From NCBI RefSeq assembly GCF_009733815.1, contig NZ_WNXY01000014.1, forward strand, positions 1 to 64,000: a stretch of DNA of 64,000 bases. The letters are read 5' to 3'. The position numbers and the translations under genes are program-made. Of this stretch, positions 17,461 to 25,375 are shown piece by piece. Each line of letters begins with the position of its first letter. The stretch's first letter is position 1. Source of the DNA: Pseudactinotalea suaedae (GTDB lineage Bacteria; Actinomycetota; Actinomycetes; Actinomycetales; Beutenbergiaceae). A model generated the notes under the pieces. The model saw only the letters and a list, made by a program, of their open reading frames with translations, ran no database searches and was not told where the DNA came from.

Positions 17461-18770
17461 GGGGTTCTGTCCTCGATCGGTGGGGCTGGCGTGGTGGGCG
17501 GGGCGGGCGGAGGCCCTGACGGCGGCCAGCCACCGGGGTCCGGCGGCCTCGCCTGCCCGCCGGGTACCGGGATCTCGGCGCGGACCCGGTAGCCGCCGCC
17601 GGCGCGAGGGCCGGCCGAGAGCGTGCCGCCGAGCATGGCGGCGCGCTCACGCATGCCGAGGACCCCGTGGCCGGCGCCGTCGGAGGTGGCGGCGGCGCCG
17701 CGACCGTCGTCGTCGACCTGGAGCACCACGTGCTGGGGCGCCCAGTGCATGAGCACGGTCGCCTTCACGTCGGGGCCACCGTGCTTGAGGATGTTGGTGA
17801 GGGACTCCTGGGCGATCCGGTAGATGGTCGCCCCGGTTCCCGGTGGCAGCGGCCGGGGCGTGCCCATCTCGATCAGCGACACCGGCAGCGTGCTCTTCAT
17901 CGACGCCACCAGCGCGGCCACGTCGGTGTCGGCGGGCTGCGGAACGAGCTCGGCGCTGTCGGCGGCGTCCGTCCTGAGCACGCCGAGGATGCGTCGCATG
18001 TCCGCCAGTGCCGCGCGGCCGGTCTCGGAGATCGTGAGGAGGGCCCGCTCGGCGGCCTCGGGAGAGGACTTCGCGGCGTACCGACCGCCGTCGGCCTGCG
18101 CGATCACGACCGAGAGGGAGTGGGCGACGATGTCGTGCATCTCGCGGGCGATGCGGGTGCGTTCGGCCTGGGTCGCGATCTGGGCGAGCTGGTCGCGTTC
18201 ACGCTCCAGACGAGCGGCCCGCTCGGCGAGGGACTCCTGCTGCAGGTAGCGGGCACGACGCATCAGGCCCAGCGCCCAGGCGGTGAGCGCGAGCGCCGCG
18301 CAGCCGGTGAAGAAGAACAGCCCGGTCGCGATCGCCGGGCCCACACCGACCCAGTCCGTCAGCGCGAACGCCGCGCCGACCATCACGGCGCCGGCCGTGG
18401 CGACGAGCACCCAGGTGCGGCTCTTGCCGGAACGCCGGAACGCCGTCACCGAGTACAGCGCGACGAGCACGGCGACGTCGGAGGGCTGCAGGAACTGCCC
18501 GAGCGCGAAGTGAGCCACCGCCCCTGCGGCCACCACGATCGCGGTGCGCTGCGGATGGGAGCGCCGCCAGATCAGCGCCACCAGCTGCACCATGCCGAAC
18601 AACGTCGCGAGCGCGAGGACGAGCCCGCCGGCCATGGCGATGCCGCCGTAGGCGATGGGGAGCAGCCCGAACGAGGCAGCGAGCGCGATCGCGAGCCAGA
18701 TGTCGCCGGCCGAAGGCTGCGGAGCGCCGCCGTCCGGCGGTGGCGCGTGCTCGGTCGGCGGGGCGGTCAC
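17457..18770 (-). CDS. HisKA_3-type sensor histidine kinase (LiaS/DesK-like)
   Basis: A 437-residue kinase with five or six membrane segments between residues 22 and 172 and almost no extracytoplasmic domain, as in intramembrane-sensing kinases. A coiled-coil linker precedes the HisKA_3 box (TRIAREMHDIVAHSLSVVIA, phospho-accepting H212). HATPase motifs include RIAQESLTNILKHG, DDDGRG and GHGVLGMRERAAMLGG. A proline-rich tail of about 35 residues is unusual. It is encoded just ahead of its response regulator with an ATGA overlap. The signal is probably membrane or cell-wall perturbation, inferred from class and from the ABC exporter neighbours. Confidence 0.9.
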   Translation of the reverse strand: MTAPPTEHAPPPDGGAPQPSAGDIWLAIALAASFGLLPIAYGGIAMAGGLVLALATLFGMVQLVALIWRRSHPQRTAIVVAAGAVAHFALGQFLQPSDVAVLVALYSVTAFRRSGKSRTWVLVATAGAVMVGAAFALTDWVGVGPAIATGLFFFTGCAALALTAWALGLMRRARYLQQESLAERAARLERERDQLAQIATQAERTRIAREMHDIVAHSLSVVIAQADGGRYAAKSSPEAAERALLTISETGRAALADMRRILGVLRTDAADSAELVPQPADTDVAALVASMKSTLPVSLIEMGTPRPLPPGTGATIYRIAQESLTNILKHGGPDVKATVLMHWAPQHVVLQVDDDGRGAAATSDGAGHGVLGMRERAAMLGGTLSAGPRAGGGYRVRAEIPVPGGQARPPDPGGWPPSGPPPAPPTTPAPPIEDRTP

Positions 18771-18803
18771 GCCGATCAGCCTAGGGACCGCAGCAGGCGA
18801 AGG

Positions 18804-18820
18804 CGTCCCGCTGCGGGACG
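18804..18820. terminator. Small hairpin between SRAP gene and kinase gene
   Basis: CGTCCCG and CGGGACG form a 7-bp stem with a CTG loop, placed between the stop of the SRAP gene and the start of the kinase gene, both on the minus strand. It could be a weak terminator. Confidence 0.35.
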
Positions 18821-18851
18821 AGTGGGGTGTCAGACCTGCGGTGGACCGGGC

Positions 18852-19598
18852 TCAGACCGGCTGCATCAGCTCCGGACCGTTGTTGCGGACGTTTCCGACG
18901 GCGCGGCCCACCTCGTACCAGGACAGCTCGGGCGCGGGTTCGGCCAGCATCGCGAGCACAGCCTCGAGATCGGTGACCGTGGGGTCGAGCCAGGACTCGG
19001 CGACATCGCGGGTGAGCATGGCGGGCTCGCGGTCGTGGATGGTCTCGAGCCCGTCGCGCGCGGGCGCCGTGACGATCGTGGTGGAGAGCAGCCAGCGGTC
19101 GGGGTCGTCGTCGGCCTTGCTCGGGTCGCGCCACCACGAGTACAGGCCGGCGAACGAGATCGGCGCGCCATCGGTGGGGTGGATGTAGTGCGGCACCTTG
19201 GCCGGCTTGGTCTCACCGGGGGCGGTGACCTTCTGCCACTCGTAGTAGCCATCGGCGAGGACCAGGCACCGCTTGGTGGCGGCTGCCTTCTTGAACGCCG
19301 GCTTCTCGGCGAGGGTCTCGCTGCGGGCGTTGAACATCCGCGCCCCGACCGAGATGTCCTTCGCCCAGGGCGGCACCAGGCCCCAGCGCGCCAGGTGCAT
19401 CTCGCGGCGCACCGCTGACTCCTCCTCGGCGGCGTCGCCATCGAGCTTCGGTGCCCGGTCGACGACGATCCGCGCGCCATCGGTCGGCGCCACGTTCCAG
19501 CTGGCCAGCACGTTGCGCGCTGCCTCGGTCATGTCCTCGACGTCGAACGCGTCCGCGAGGTCCTGTGACTCCTTGAACGAGGCGTAGCGGCCGCACAT
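18852..19598 (-). CDS. yedK: SOS response-associated peptidase (SRAP) / YedK-HMCES
   Basis: A 248-residue SRAP protein. These enzymes form a thiazolidine crosslink between the N-terminal cysteine and abasic sites in single-stranded DNA, shielding them from breakage. The invariant MCGRY start gives Cys2 after Met removal. The N-APT region (WNVAPTD), the RWGLVPPWAKD and NARSET blocks, the GYYEW motif with its catalytic Glu, and the IHDREP motif with the active-site His are all present. Length is slightly above the E. coli protein owing to an acidic insertion near residue 55. It stands alone, divergent from the SRPBCC gene. No SOS box was identified upstream. Confidence 0.93.
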   Translation of the reverse strand: MCGRYASFKESQDLADAFDVEDMTEAARNVLASWNVAPTDGARIVVDRAPKLDGDAAEEESAVRREMHLARWGLVPPWAKDISVGARMFNARSETLAEKPAFKKAAATKRCLVLADGYYEWQKVTAPGETKPAKVPHYIHPTDGAPISFAGLYSWWRDPSKADDDPDRWLLSTTIVTAPARDGLETIHDREPAMLTRDVAESWLDPTVTDLEAVLAMLAEPAPELSWYEVGRAVGNVRNNGPELMQPV

Positions 19599-19725
19599 GT
19601 GCCCATCCTCGCACCAGGGACCGACAACAGTCGGGGCTGCGACGGGCCGCCCTAAGAGGTCAGCCCCTCTCGAGCTGAGTGAGGATGGCGCTGTCTATGC
19701 CTGCCGAGCCCGGGAGACTGACGCC

Positions 19726-20187
19726 ATGTATCGGCTCACCTCCACCTGGCACCTCCCGGCCGCCCCGGGAACGGTGTGGGACGCCGTCGAGCGGGTCGGG
19801 GACTGGCCGCGGTGGTGGCCGGGGATGGCCTCGACCACGGTGGTGCGGCCGCCGGGACCGGGTGGGGAGGGCGAGCGCATCCACGTGGTGGTGCGCAGCC
19901 CGCTCGGCTACCGGCTCGCGTTCGGGGTCGAGATCCTTGAGACGGACCCGCCGCATCGCGCCCGCGCGCGCGTCGTGGGCGACCTCGTGGGCGTGGGGAG
20001 CTGGACGGTCGAGGCTGACGACGCCGGCTGCGTGGCCACGATCCGTTGGCACGTGGCGCCCGCGCGAGGTCTGCTGCGCGTGCTGGGACCGGTCGTCGCG
20101 GGGCCGGCGGCCTGGGCACACGCCCGCGTGATGCGGGCGGGGGAGCGCGGGCTCGTGACCCACGTCACGGGATCTGACACTCGATAA
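19726..20187 (+). CDS. SRPBCC/polyketide cyclase-like protein
   Basis: A 153-residue protein with the helix-grip opening of the SRPBCC superfamily (MYRLTSTWHLPAAPGTVWDAV...DWPRWWPGM), beta strands with a polar core, and a C-terminal helix (GPAAWAHARVMRAGERGLV). It likely binds a small hydrophobic ligand in the cytosol. The ATG at 19726 is chosen since the domain begins there; an upstream extension in the same frame has no family resemblance. It is divergent from the SRAP gene and ends just where a palindrome precedes the next gene. Confidence 0.8.
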   Translation: MYRLTSTWHLPAAPGTVWDAVERVGDWPRWWPGMASTTVVRPPGPGGEGERIHVVVRSPLGYRLAFGVEILETDPPHRARARVVGDLVGVGSWTVEADDAGCVATIRWHVAPARGLLRVLGPVVAGPAAWAHARVMRAGERGLVTHVTGSDTR

Positions 20188-20200
20188 CGATTTCGTTACG
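20183..20200. promoter_or_regulatory. TAACGA/TCGTTA palindrome, possible MtrA-type box
   Basis: TAACGATTTCGTTA (20185-20198) is a dyad about 40 bp before the start of the secreted peptidase gene. Read on the minus strand it contains GTAAC-N6-GTTAT, which resembles the repeated GTAAC boxes bound by MtrA before cell-wall hydrolase genes in actinobacteria. The match is suggestive only. Confidence 0.35.
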
Positions 20201-20240
20201 ATGGCTCGACTTCCCGCCCGATCCACCGTGAAGGAGCCCC

Positions 20241-21134
20241 GTGCCAGCAGGCCGTCGCCGTGCCGCCGCGACCCGGCGGTCGCCGTGGTCCCGGACGCTC
20301 GGTGCCGCAGCCGTCGGCGCTCTCGCGCTCGTCGGCCTCGCCGGTGCGGTGCCGGGTGGCCAGGCCACCCCGAGCGACCCGACGGCGGAGCTCCCGATGA
20401 CGTTCGACGGCACCGACGGTGTGGTTCTCGAGGGACGCAGCGAGGTCGCCGCGCAACGGTCCGAGATGCGCGAGCCGAGCGGCGCACCCGTGCCGCTCTC
20501 CGCCGTCGGGACGAATCTGGCCGAGCCGCTGCCTGCGGTGACGGGGCAGCTGTGGGTGACCGCCGCCGTCAACGTGCGGTCGGGGCCATCGGTGGAGCAC
20601 GAGCAGCTCACCACGCTCGCGTGGGCCGACCAGGTCGACGTCACCGGCGAGAGCGCCGACGGCTGGACCCAGGTGATCTGGGACGGCGCGGCGGCCTGGG
20701 TGGCCTCGGACTACCTCGCGGAGGAGGAGCCGGTCGCCGAGGAGCCCGAGGAGCCCGCTGATCAGGGCGTCTCCAGCGCGGCCTGCGGGACCAGCGCAGG
20801 CATCGAGTCGTCGCTGGCGGCGAACGCCGCGGCGACCTACCGCGCGGTGTGCGCGGCGTTCCCCGGCGTGGCCTCGTCCTACGGCGGCTACCGCCCCGGT
20901 GACGGCGGTGACCACGGCTCCGGCCACGCCCTCGACATCATGGTGAGCGGCGCCGCGGGCTGGCAGATCGCCCGCTACCTGCAGGCGCACGCCGGTGAGC
21001 TCGGCATCACCTACCTGATCTACGAGCAGCAGATGTGGACGGCCGGGAGCGCCGCCGGCGCCTGGGAGTACATGGCCGACCGTGGCAGCCCCACGGCGAA
21101 CCACGACGACCATGTGCACGTGAGCACCGGCTGA
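20241..21134 (+). CDS. Secreted SH3b plus LAS-type metallopeptidase-like protein
   Basis: A 297-residue exported protein. A basic N-terminus and hydrophobic segment (about 20-43) form the signal peptide. A bacterial SH3 domain (about 102-158, VNVRSGPSVEHEQL...WVASDYL) is followed by a Glu-rich linker. The C-terminal domain (about 180-297) resembles ARB_07466/peptidase M15-like folds: H225-GSGHAL-D232 is an H-x6-D zinc site and HDDHVHVS (288-295) supplies the distal HxH. This pattern suggests peptidoglycan stem-peptide cleavage in the wall. The GTG at 20241 has a near-perfect AAGGAG at 5-nt spacing. The palindrome upstream could link it to cell-wall control. Confidence 0.8.
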   Translation: MPAGRRRAAATRRSPWSRTLGAAAVGALALVGLAGAVPGGQATPSDPTAELPMTFDGTDGVVLEGRSEVAAQRSEMREPSGAPVPLSAVGTNLAEPLPAVTGQLWVTAAVNVRSGPSVEHEQLTTLAWADQVDVTGESADGWTQVIWDGAAAWVASDYLAEEEPVAEEPEEPADQGVSSAACGTSAGIESSLAANAAATYRAVCAAFPGVASSYGGYRPGDGGDHGSGHALDIMVSGAAGWQIARYLQAHAGELGITYLIYEQQMWTAGSAAGAWEYMADRGSPTANHDDHVHVSTG

Positions 21135-21161
21135 CGTCAGGAGCGGTGCCGTCCCGACGGC

Positions 21162-21557
21162 TCAGCAGTCGCTGGTGACCTCGCGCGCTCGTTCTGTCCG
21201 CGCGTACGCCGAGCAGGCGGCGCACCGCGTGACGAGGTCGTGCCGGCAGGTGCGCACGTGCGTCAGGAACGTCTCAGCCCTCTCGAGCTCGGCACGCTGG
21301 CGCCGAATCGCGTCGAGGCGACGGTCGATCACAGTCTCGCGACCCTGCTGGTCATGGTGAAGAACGAGGCGGATCTCCGCCAGCCGCAGGCCCACGGCCT
21401 GGCAGGACTGAACGATCCGCAGACGGCGCAGGTGCTCCTCCGCGTAGTCGCGGTGCCCCGAGGAGGTCCGGTCAGGAACGACGACGCCCTCGTCCTCCCA
21501 GTGCCGCAGCACGTGGGTCGCGACGCCGAGCCGAGCGGCGACCTCTCCGATCTTCAT
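21162..21557 (-). CDS. MerR-family transcriptional regulator
   Basis: A 131-residue regulator with the MerR winged helix-turn-helix at the N-terminus (MKIGEVAARLGVATHVLRHWEDEGVV, then SGHRDYAEEHLRRL), a long dimerisation helix (about 75-105) and a C-terminal effector tail with four cysteines (TC..RCAAC...DC), which could bind a metal or electrophile. The ATG at 21557 is the family start. It is divergent from the alpha/beta hydrolase gene, and a perfect 20-bp palindrome lies between the two starts. MerR proteins twist such long-spacer promoters to activate them, so the hydrolase is the likely target. Confidence 0.9.
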   Translation of the reverse strand: MKIGEVAARLGVATHVLRHWEDEGVVVPDRTSSGHRDYAEEHLRRLRIVQSCQAVGLRLAEIRLVLHHDQQGRETVIDRRLDAIRRQRAELERAETFLTHVRTCRHDLVTRCAACSAYARTERAREVTSDC

Positions 21558-21574
21558 GGCCCCATGATGGTCGC

Positions 21575-21605
21575 TTGACTTCAGGTCGACCTGAAGTTTT
21601 AGCGT
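21575..21605 (+). promoter_or_regulatory. MerR-type promoter/operator of the hydrolase gene
   Basis: ACTTCAGGTCGACCTGAAGT (21578-21597) is a perfect 20-bp palindrome. It overlaps a -35 TTGACT (21575-21580); a -10-like TAGCGT follows at 21600-21605, a 19-bp spacer as in MerR-activated promoters. The hydrolase start codon is within a few bases, so its transcript may be leaderless or nearly so. Confidence 0.7.
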
Positions 21606-22569
21606 GACCGGCATGAAGGAGCCGGACATCCTGCCGCAGCCCGAGACGGTCCGCGTCGATGGCGCCGACATCGCGGCCTACGTCATCAAGCCCGAGCACG
21701 GGGCCGCCGCTGCGGACGTGGTGCTCTGCCACGGGACGCCGTGGTCCGCAGCGGCGTGGCTGCCCCTCGTCCGCGCGCTCGCCACCCGGTACCGGGTGTT
21801 CCTGTGGGACATGCCGGGCTACGGCGCATCGATCGGCGACGGGGACCAGCAGCACGTCGACCTCCTCCACCAGCAGCGGCGGCTCGCCGCGCTGCTGGAT
21901 CACTGGGGGCTCGACCGGCCCCATGTGCTGGCCCACGACATCGGTGGCGCCGTCGCCCTCGGAGCCCACCTGCTGACCTCGCGTGATCTCGCCTCGCTCT
22001 ACCTTCTCGACGTCGTGGTGCTCGACCCGTGGGGTTCGCCGTTCTTCCGGCTCGTCGGCGACCACGAAGCGGTCTTCGCAGCCCTGCCCGCGAACCTGCA
22101 CGCGGCCCTCGTCCACGAGTACATCGCCGGCGCCGGTGGCGCGGGCCTCGACACCGCGTGGGTCGACGAGCTGGCTCGACCGTGGTGCTCCCCGCGCGGG
22201 CAGCGCGCGTTCTACCGGCAGATCGCCCAGCTGCGGCCCGAGCACACCAGACTGCTTGTCGCCCGGCTCGACCAGGTCCGTTGCCCGGTGCGCATCGGGT
22301 GGGGTGAGCGTGACCCCTGGATCCCTCGCGCCCAGGCGACCGAGCTCGCGAGCCGACTCCCAGGAACGGTCGAGGTGTTCAGCTTTCCCGACGCCGGGCA
22401 CCTGGTGCCGCTGGAGGCCGCCGACGCCCTCGCGCGCGATGTGCTGACCTGGCTGACGGCGGTCACGCCGGCCGACGAGACCTTTCCGGACCGTTCCGGG
22501 ATGCCCACGCCGGCCAGGAGCAGCCTGGCCTCGGTCACGCAGGCTTCAGCATCCCGGCGAGCTCACTGA
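21604..22569 (+). CDS. Alpha/beta hydrolase with aspartate nucleophile
   Basis: A cytosolic hydrolase of up to 321 residues. The oxyanion motif CHGTPWSAAAW (42-52), nucleophile elbow AHDIGGAVA (110-118; Asp112 instead of Ser), a late acidic GERDPW and catalytic His in PDAGHLVPLE are visible. An Asp nucleophile is typical of epoxide hydrolases and haloalkane or fluoroacetate dehalogenases. GTG at 21604 or ATG at 21613 may be the start. It is controlled by the divergent MerR gene through a strong palindrome. Its end overlaps by 35 bp the convergent haloacid-dehalogenase-type gene. Substrate unknown; a halogenated or epoxidised compound is a reasonable guess. Confidence 0.85.
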   Translation: MTGMKEPDILPQPETVRVDGADIAAYVIKPEHGAAAADVVLCHGTPWSAAAWLPLVRALATRYRVFLWDMPGYGASIGDGDQQHVDLLHQQRRLAALLDHWGLDRPHVLAHDIGGAVALGAHLLTSRDLASLYLLDVVVLDPWGSPFFRLVGDHEAVFAALPANLHAALVHEYIAGAGGAGLDTAWVDELARPWCSPRGQRAFYRQIAQLRPEHTRLLVARLDQVRCPVRIGWGERDPWIPRAQATELASRLPGTVEVFSFPDAGHLVPLEAADALARDVLTWLTAVTPADETFPDRSGMPTPARSSLASVTQASASRRAH

Positions 22570-23230
22570 GGCTCGAGGCCCGGAGGTCGAAGGCGTCCGC
22601 CGGGCTCGGGGGATCACCGACGGGACGGCTCACGTACGCGGTGCGCATCCCGATCGCCTGGGCGCCGCGCAGGTCCCAGGCATGCGCCGCGACCATGAGC
22701 AGGCGATCCGGCGGGCAGCTCATGGCGGTGGCGGCGAGCCGGTAGACCTCGGGTGCGGGTTTGTAGGTTCGGGCGTCCTCGGCCGAGAGCACCTGGTGCC
22801 AGCGGAGTCCGGCATGGGCGTTGATGCGGGCGAGTGCCTGACGACTCGCGTTCGACAGGCCGATGACGGGAAAGGACGCGGCGATCTGTGCGAGCGCCGG
22901 GACCGAGTCCGGCCACGGCGTCAGTCGCTCGCTCGCAGCCGCGAGGGTCCGGATCTGCTCCTCTCCTCCCAGGCCGGCCTCGGCTGCGACCGCCGTCGCG
23001 GCCTCGAGGGTGAGGGTGCTGCTGGTCGCGAACCGACGCCTACCGGCGAGCATGGCGTTCTGCTCGTCCTCCACGTACCTGTCCCAGAGGTCGGCGAGGC
23101 GACGGACCTCGGCACCCTCCAGGTCCGGGAGCACGGTGCGGATGCCCGACTCGATCCCGCTGGGTTGATCGACCATCGTGCCCAGGATGTCGAACACGAC
23201 GGCGTCGTAGGCACGGGTGGGAGCGTCCAT
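22535..23230 (-). CDS. Haloacid dehalogenase type II (HAD superfamily)
   Basis: A 231-residue HAD hydrolase. Motif I VVFDILGTMVD gives nucleophile Asp14, motif II GLSNAS gives Ser126/Asn127, motif III is TYKPAPEVY with Lys157, and motif IV VAAHAWDLRGAQAIGM carries Asp186. The AHAWDLRGA form of motif IV is that of L-2-haloacid dehalogenases rather than of phosphatases. It would hydrolyse 2-haloalkanoates to 2-hydroxy acids in the cytosol, although many family members have other substrates. It is convergent with the Asp-nucleophile hydrolase, which may act on related compounds. About 60 bp separate it from the HxlR gene, on the same strand and upstream of it. Confidence 0.85.
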   Translation of the reverse strand: MDAPTRAYDAVVFDILGTMVDQPSGIESGIRTVLPDLEGAEVRRLADLWDRYVEDEQNAMLAGRRRFATSSTLTLEAATAVAAEAGLGGEEQIRTLAAASERLTPWPDSVPALAQIAASFPVIGLSNASRQALARINAHAGLRWHQVLSAEDARTYKPAPEVYRLAATAMSCPPDRLLMVAAHAWDLRGAQAIGMRTAYVSRPVGDPPSPADAFDLRASSLSELAGMLKPA

Positions 23231-23291
23231 GTGTCCTTCGGATCCTCAGGTGTGTGCGAGGGCGAGCATCTGGTCGTCGTCGACCACGGTG

Positions 23292-23753
23292 TCACGATCC
23301 CGCGACAGCGCGGTCCCTCTGTGCGGCGTCGAACGCTTCCCTCGCTCGGGCGATCTGCTCCTGGTGCTCCTCGGTCCAGCTGACCAGGGACTGGATCGTG
23401 GTGAGCAGGGTGCAACCCAACGGTGAGAGTCGGTACTCGACGCGAGGCGGGACCTCGGCGTAGACGGTGCGGTGGACCAGGCCGTCGCGCTCGAGGTTGC
23501 GCAGGGTCACGGTCAGCATCCGCTTGCTGATGCCGTCGATCGCCTTGCTCAGCTCCCCGAAGCGCATCGTCTTCACCTCCAGGAGGGCGATGACCAACAA
23601 GGACCACTTGTCGGCGATGCGATCGAGGATCTGGCGGACGTCGCAGTCCTCACGCACGTCCCACTGGCAGGCGTCGGGTGACGTCTCGCAGGCCGAGGCC
23701 GGCTCGGTTACCTGGGAGGAACCCGGTATCTCCACAGTGCCTTCTTGTGCCAT
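23292..23753 (-). CDS. HxlR-family transcriptional regulator
   Basis: A 153-residue regulator. The HxlR winged helix domain occupies about 38-135 (CDVRQILDRIADKWSLLVI, then MRFGELSKAIDGISKRMLTVTLRNLERDGLV and PPRVEYRLSPLG). The N-terminal extension carries cysteines (C22, C29, C36), which in this family can sense reactive electrophiles. The ATG at 23753 is preferred; ATGs further upstream would run into the operator region. It is divergent from an MFS exporter with a large dyad between them, the standard layout of a repressor controlling its own gene and an efflux pump. Confidence 0.88.
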   Translation of the reverse strand: MAQEGTVEIPGSSQVTEPASACETSPDACQWDVREDCDVRQILDRIADKWSLLVIALLEVKTMRFGELSKAIDGISKRMLTVTLRNLERDGLVHRTVYAEVPPRVEYRLSPLGCTLLTTIQSLVSWTEEHQEQIARAREAFDAAQRDRAVAGS

Positions 23754-23765
23754 GTCTCGATGGTG

Positions 23766-23811
23766 ACTCATGATCTTTCTAGGCACAAGTAGTGCCTAGG
23801 GCATGATGAGT
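23766..23811. promoter_or_regulatory. Dyad operator between HxlR and MFS genes
   Basis: CTAGGCAC (23779-23786) and GTGCCTAG (23792-23799) are perfect inverted half-sites 5 bp apart. Outer arms ACTCAT (23766-23771) and ATGAGT (23806-23811) are centred on nearly the same axis, so the whole dyad spans 46 bp of the divergent region. It is the likely HxlR binding site. Confidence 0.7.
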
Positions 23812-23829
23812 AACCAAGGAGAACGCACT

Positions 23830-25245
23830 GTGACGTCGTCGACCGTGGCGGAAGCAGCCGCCCCAGATCCCACCCGTCGCAGGGCCTGGGCCGTGCTGGT
23901 CGTCGTGTGCGGTGCGCTGTTCCTCGAGGGGATCGACATCGCGATGCTCAACGTCGCGGTCCCGGCGATCGCTGCGGACATCGGTCTGACCACCGGCACC
24001 GCCCACTGGGTCATCAGCGCCTACGTGCTGGCCTACGGAGGTTTCATGATCTTCGGCGGACGCACCGCCGATCTGCTCGGTCGCCGTCGGGTGTTCCTGA
24101 TCGCGCTGGCCGTCTTCATCCTGTTCTCCGGGCTGGGCGGGCTCGCCCAGGACCCCTGGGTGCTGGTGGTGTCTCGGTTCGTCACGGGGGCCACTGCCGG
24201 ATTCATGACGCCGGCAGGCTTCAGCCTGCTGACCACCAGCTTCCCCGAGGGCTCCCTGCGGAACCGCGCGCTGGCGATCTACGGAGCGATCGGTGCTGGT
24301 GGCTTCACGCTCGGCGTGGTGGTCGGCGGGATGCTCACCAACGTCAGCTGGCGCCTGGTGTTCTTCGCGCCGGTGGTTCTCGGAACGCTGCTGTGGTTAG
24401 CGGGCCGAGCGGTCATCCGGCCCGATGCCCCGGCACGTCGGCGCGGGGGCTTCGACGTCGGTGGTGCCATCACCCTCACGCTGGCGATGGTCTCCCTGAT
24501 CTACGGCATCGTGGCGCTCGGCGAGGACCTGGGTGACGCGTTCGGGATCGCGGCCGTCGCGGCTGCGGCTGTGCTGCTGGTGGGGTTCGTGGCCATCGAG
24601 CGCCGTGTGCGCGACCCCTTGTTGCGGCTGGGCGTCCTCGGTGAAGGACTGCTGCTCCGGGTCAGCCTGGCCGGGCTGCTGTTCATGGGCGCGTTCTTCG
24701 CCTTCCAGTACGTGGTGACGCTCTACCTGCAGGACTTCCGCGGCTGGACCCCGCTCGCGACCGGTCTGACCTTCGTGGTCATGGGTGCCGACATGCTGCT
24801 CGCGCCCCTGCTCACGCACCGACTCGTCGAACGGTTCGGCAACACCCGGGTCATGGTCGCGGGCCTGGTGGCGGGTGCGCTGGCGTTCGCCCTGACGCTG
24901 CGGTTCGACGGCATGTGGGGCTACTGGGAGCTGCTCCCCTCGCTGGTGCTGATCGCGGTCATGTTCGCGCTGGTCTACGGACCGCTCACCGCGGCGGCGG
25001 CCGAAGGCGTGGACGAGGCCGAGCACGGAGTTGCAGGTGGGGTGGTGTACACGGGCTTCCAGTTCGGTGCCGCGCTCGGGATCTCCCTGGCGACCATCGT
25101 GCTGGCCGGCTCTCACGGGGCCGCCGGCCTCGACGACTACGGGCGGGCGTTGATCGTCCCGGTGGTGGCAGCAGTCCTCGCGGTCCTTCTCGGCGTCGCG
25201 GCCGTGCGCAAGCACCGGTCCCTCGCAGCAGCGGACGTGCTCTGA
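23830..25245 (+). CDS. MFS multidrug exporter, EmrB/QacA (DHA2) type
   Basis: A 471-residue transporter with about 14 hydrophobic segments. The MFS loop 2-3 motif appears as GGRTADLLGRRRVFL, and the DHA2 signature region (GAIGAGGFTLGVVVGGML) follows in TM5. It would use proton antiport to export drugs or metabolites. The start is the GTG at 23830: AAGGAG lies 8 nt before it, whereas the ATGs at 23803 and 23806 overlap the operator. It is divergent from the HxlR regulator and presumably derepressed by the compound it exports. Confidence 0.92.
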   Translation: MTSSTVAEAAAPDPTRRRAWAVLVVVCGALFLEGIDIAMLNVAVPAIAADIGLTTGTAHWVISAYVLAYGGFMIFGGRTADLLGRRRVFLIALAVFILFSGLGGLAQDPWVLVVSRFVTGATAGFMTPAGFSLLTTSFPEGSLRNRALAIYGAIGAGGFTLGVVVGGMLTNVSWRLVFFAPVVLGTLLWLAGRAVIRPDAPARRRGGFDVGGAITLTLAMVSLIYGIVALGEDLGDAFGIAAVAAAAVLLVGFVAIERRVRDPLLRLGVLGEGLLLRVSLAGLLFMGAFFAFQYVVTLYLQDFRGWTPLATGLTFVVMGADMLLAPLLTHRLVERFGNTRVMVAGLVAGALAFALTLRFDGMWGYWELLPSLVLIAVMFALVYGPLTAAAAEGVDEAEHGVAGGVVYTGFQFGAALGISLATIVLAGSHGAAGLDDYGRALIVPVVAAVLAVLLGVAAVRKHRSLAAADVL

Positions 25246-25342
25246 TCGCGCGCTGCGTCAGCTTCGCAGAGATCCGCTCCGCCACCGCGGCGAACGGCCG
25301 CGGCGGCACGGGCCGTCGCGACACGTGAGGGCTTGCGAGGTC

Positions 25343-25369
25343 GACCCCGCCGGACGCACCGGCGGGGTC
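25343..25369. terminator. Bidirectional hairpin terminator
   Basis: GACCCCGCCGG (25343-25353) pairs with CCGGCGGGGTC (25359-25369) around ACGCA, an 11-bp perfect stem between the convergent MFS and esterase genes. Confidence 0.8.
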
Positions 25370-25375
25370 GTGCTC

